Below are positions 5,814 through 5,831 of a stretch of DNA of 5,831 bases, piece by piece. Position 1 is the first letter of the stretch, and each line of letters starts with the position of its first letter. The DNA lies in assembly GCA_964389475.1 (NCBI GenBank), contig CAYMFD010000163.1:1-5831 (forward strand). The letters are read 5' to 3'. The notes below the pieces were generated by a model. The model saw only the letters and a list, made by a program, of their open reading frames with translations. It ran no database searches and was not told the DNA's origin. This DNA comes from CAYMFD01 sp964389475. Lineage in GTDB: Bacteria; Bacteroidota; Bacteroidia; Chitinophagales; Saprospiraceae. Both the position numbers and the translations under genes were made by a program.

Positions 5814-5831
5814 ATGACATTAACTCAAAAA
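5814..5831 (+). CDS. Possible start of a further gene (partial)
   Basis: ATG followed by five sense codons (MTLTQK) runs off the right edge. The spacing of 44 bases from the stop of paralogue 3 and the A/C-rich leader would fit a downstream gene in a phylum that relies little on Shine-Dalgarno sequences. Six codons cannot establish a gene or its product. Confidence 0.22.

Overview
The window looks like chromosomal DNA of a Bacteroidota bacterium, most plausibly a marine or sediment Saprospiria-type member. The main evidence is the minus-strand protein, which ends in a type IX secretion (T9SS) type A sorting domain and starts with an Omp28-like thioredoxin-fold region; both are typical of this phylum. 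Strong Shine-Dalgarno sequences are largely absent and base composition is moderate, which fits. The genus assignment is an inference.

Layout. (1) Bases 3-227 hold the 3' end of an unrecognised plus-strand gene. (2) Bases 228-390 are a convergent intergenic region with an AT-rich hairpin terminator, a near-perfect 13-bp stem that reads as a terminator on both strands, and a third hairpin just behind the minus-strand stop codon. (3) Bases 391-2304 (minus) encode a 637-residue secreted multidomain protein with a CPPC thioredoxin-like head, Omp28-type and Ig-like middle domains, a jelly-roll/MAM-like domain and a T9SS tail. (4) Bases 2305-2503 are a divergent promoter region with a 14-bp perfect palindrome. 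(5) Bases 2504-5769 (plus) form a tightly packed four-gene run: an FAD/NAD(P)H-dependent oxidoreductase, then three tandem paralogues of a cysteine-containing exported protein with a C-terminal peptidoglycan-binding (PG_binding_1-like) domain. The gap before the first paralogue is 6 nt, and the two later junctions overlap by 8 nt. (6) The last 62 bases hold a small hairpin, a short AC repeat and a possible start codon of another gene.

How the genes may work together. The three paralogues are the most unusual part. The first is a predicted lipoprotein with a decayed peptidoglycan-binding domain; the second and third are predicted soluble periplasmic proteins with intact domains. They share an N-terminal cysteine module that I do not recognise as a named domain. 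Cysteines are lost in groups between copies, which suggests specific disulfide pairs or a site. Gene packing indicates co-transcription with the flavoprotein, but nothing in the sequence proves a functional link: the flavoprotein looks cytoplasmic and has no redox-active cysteine pair.
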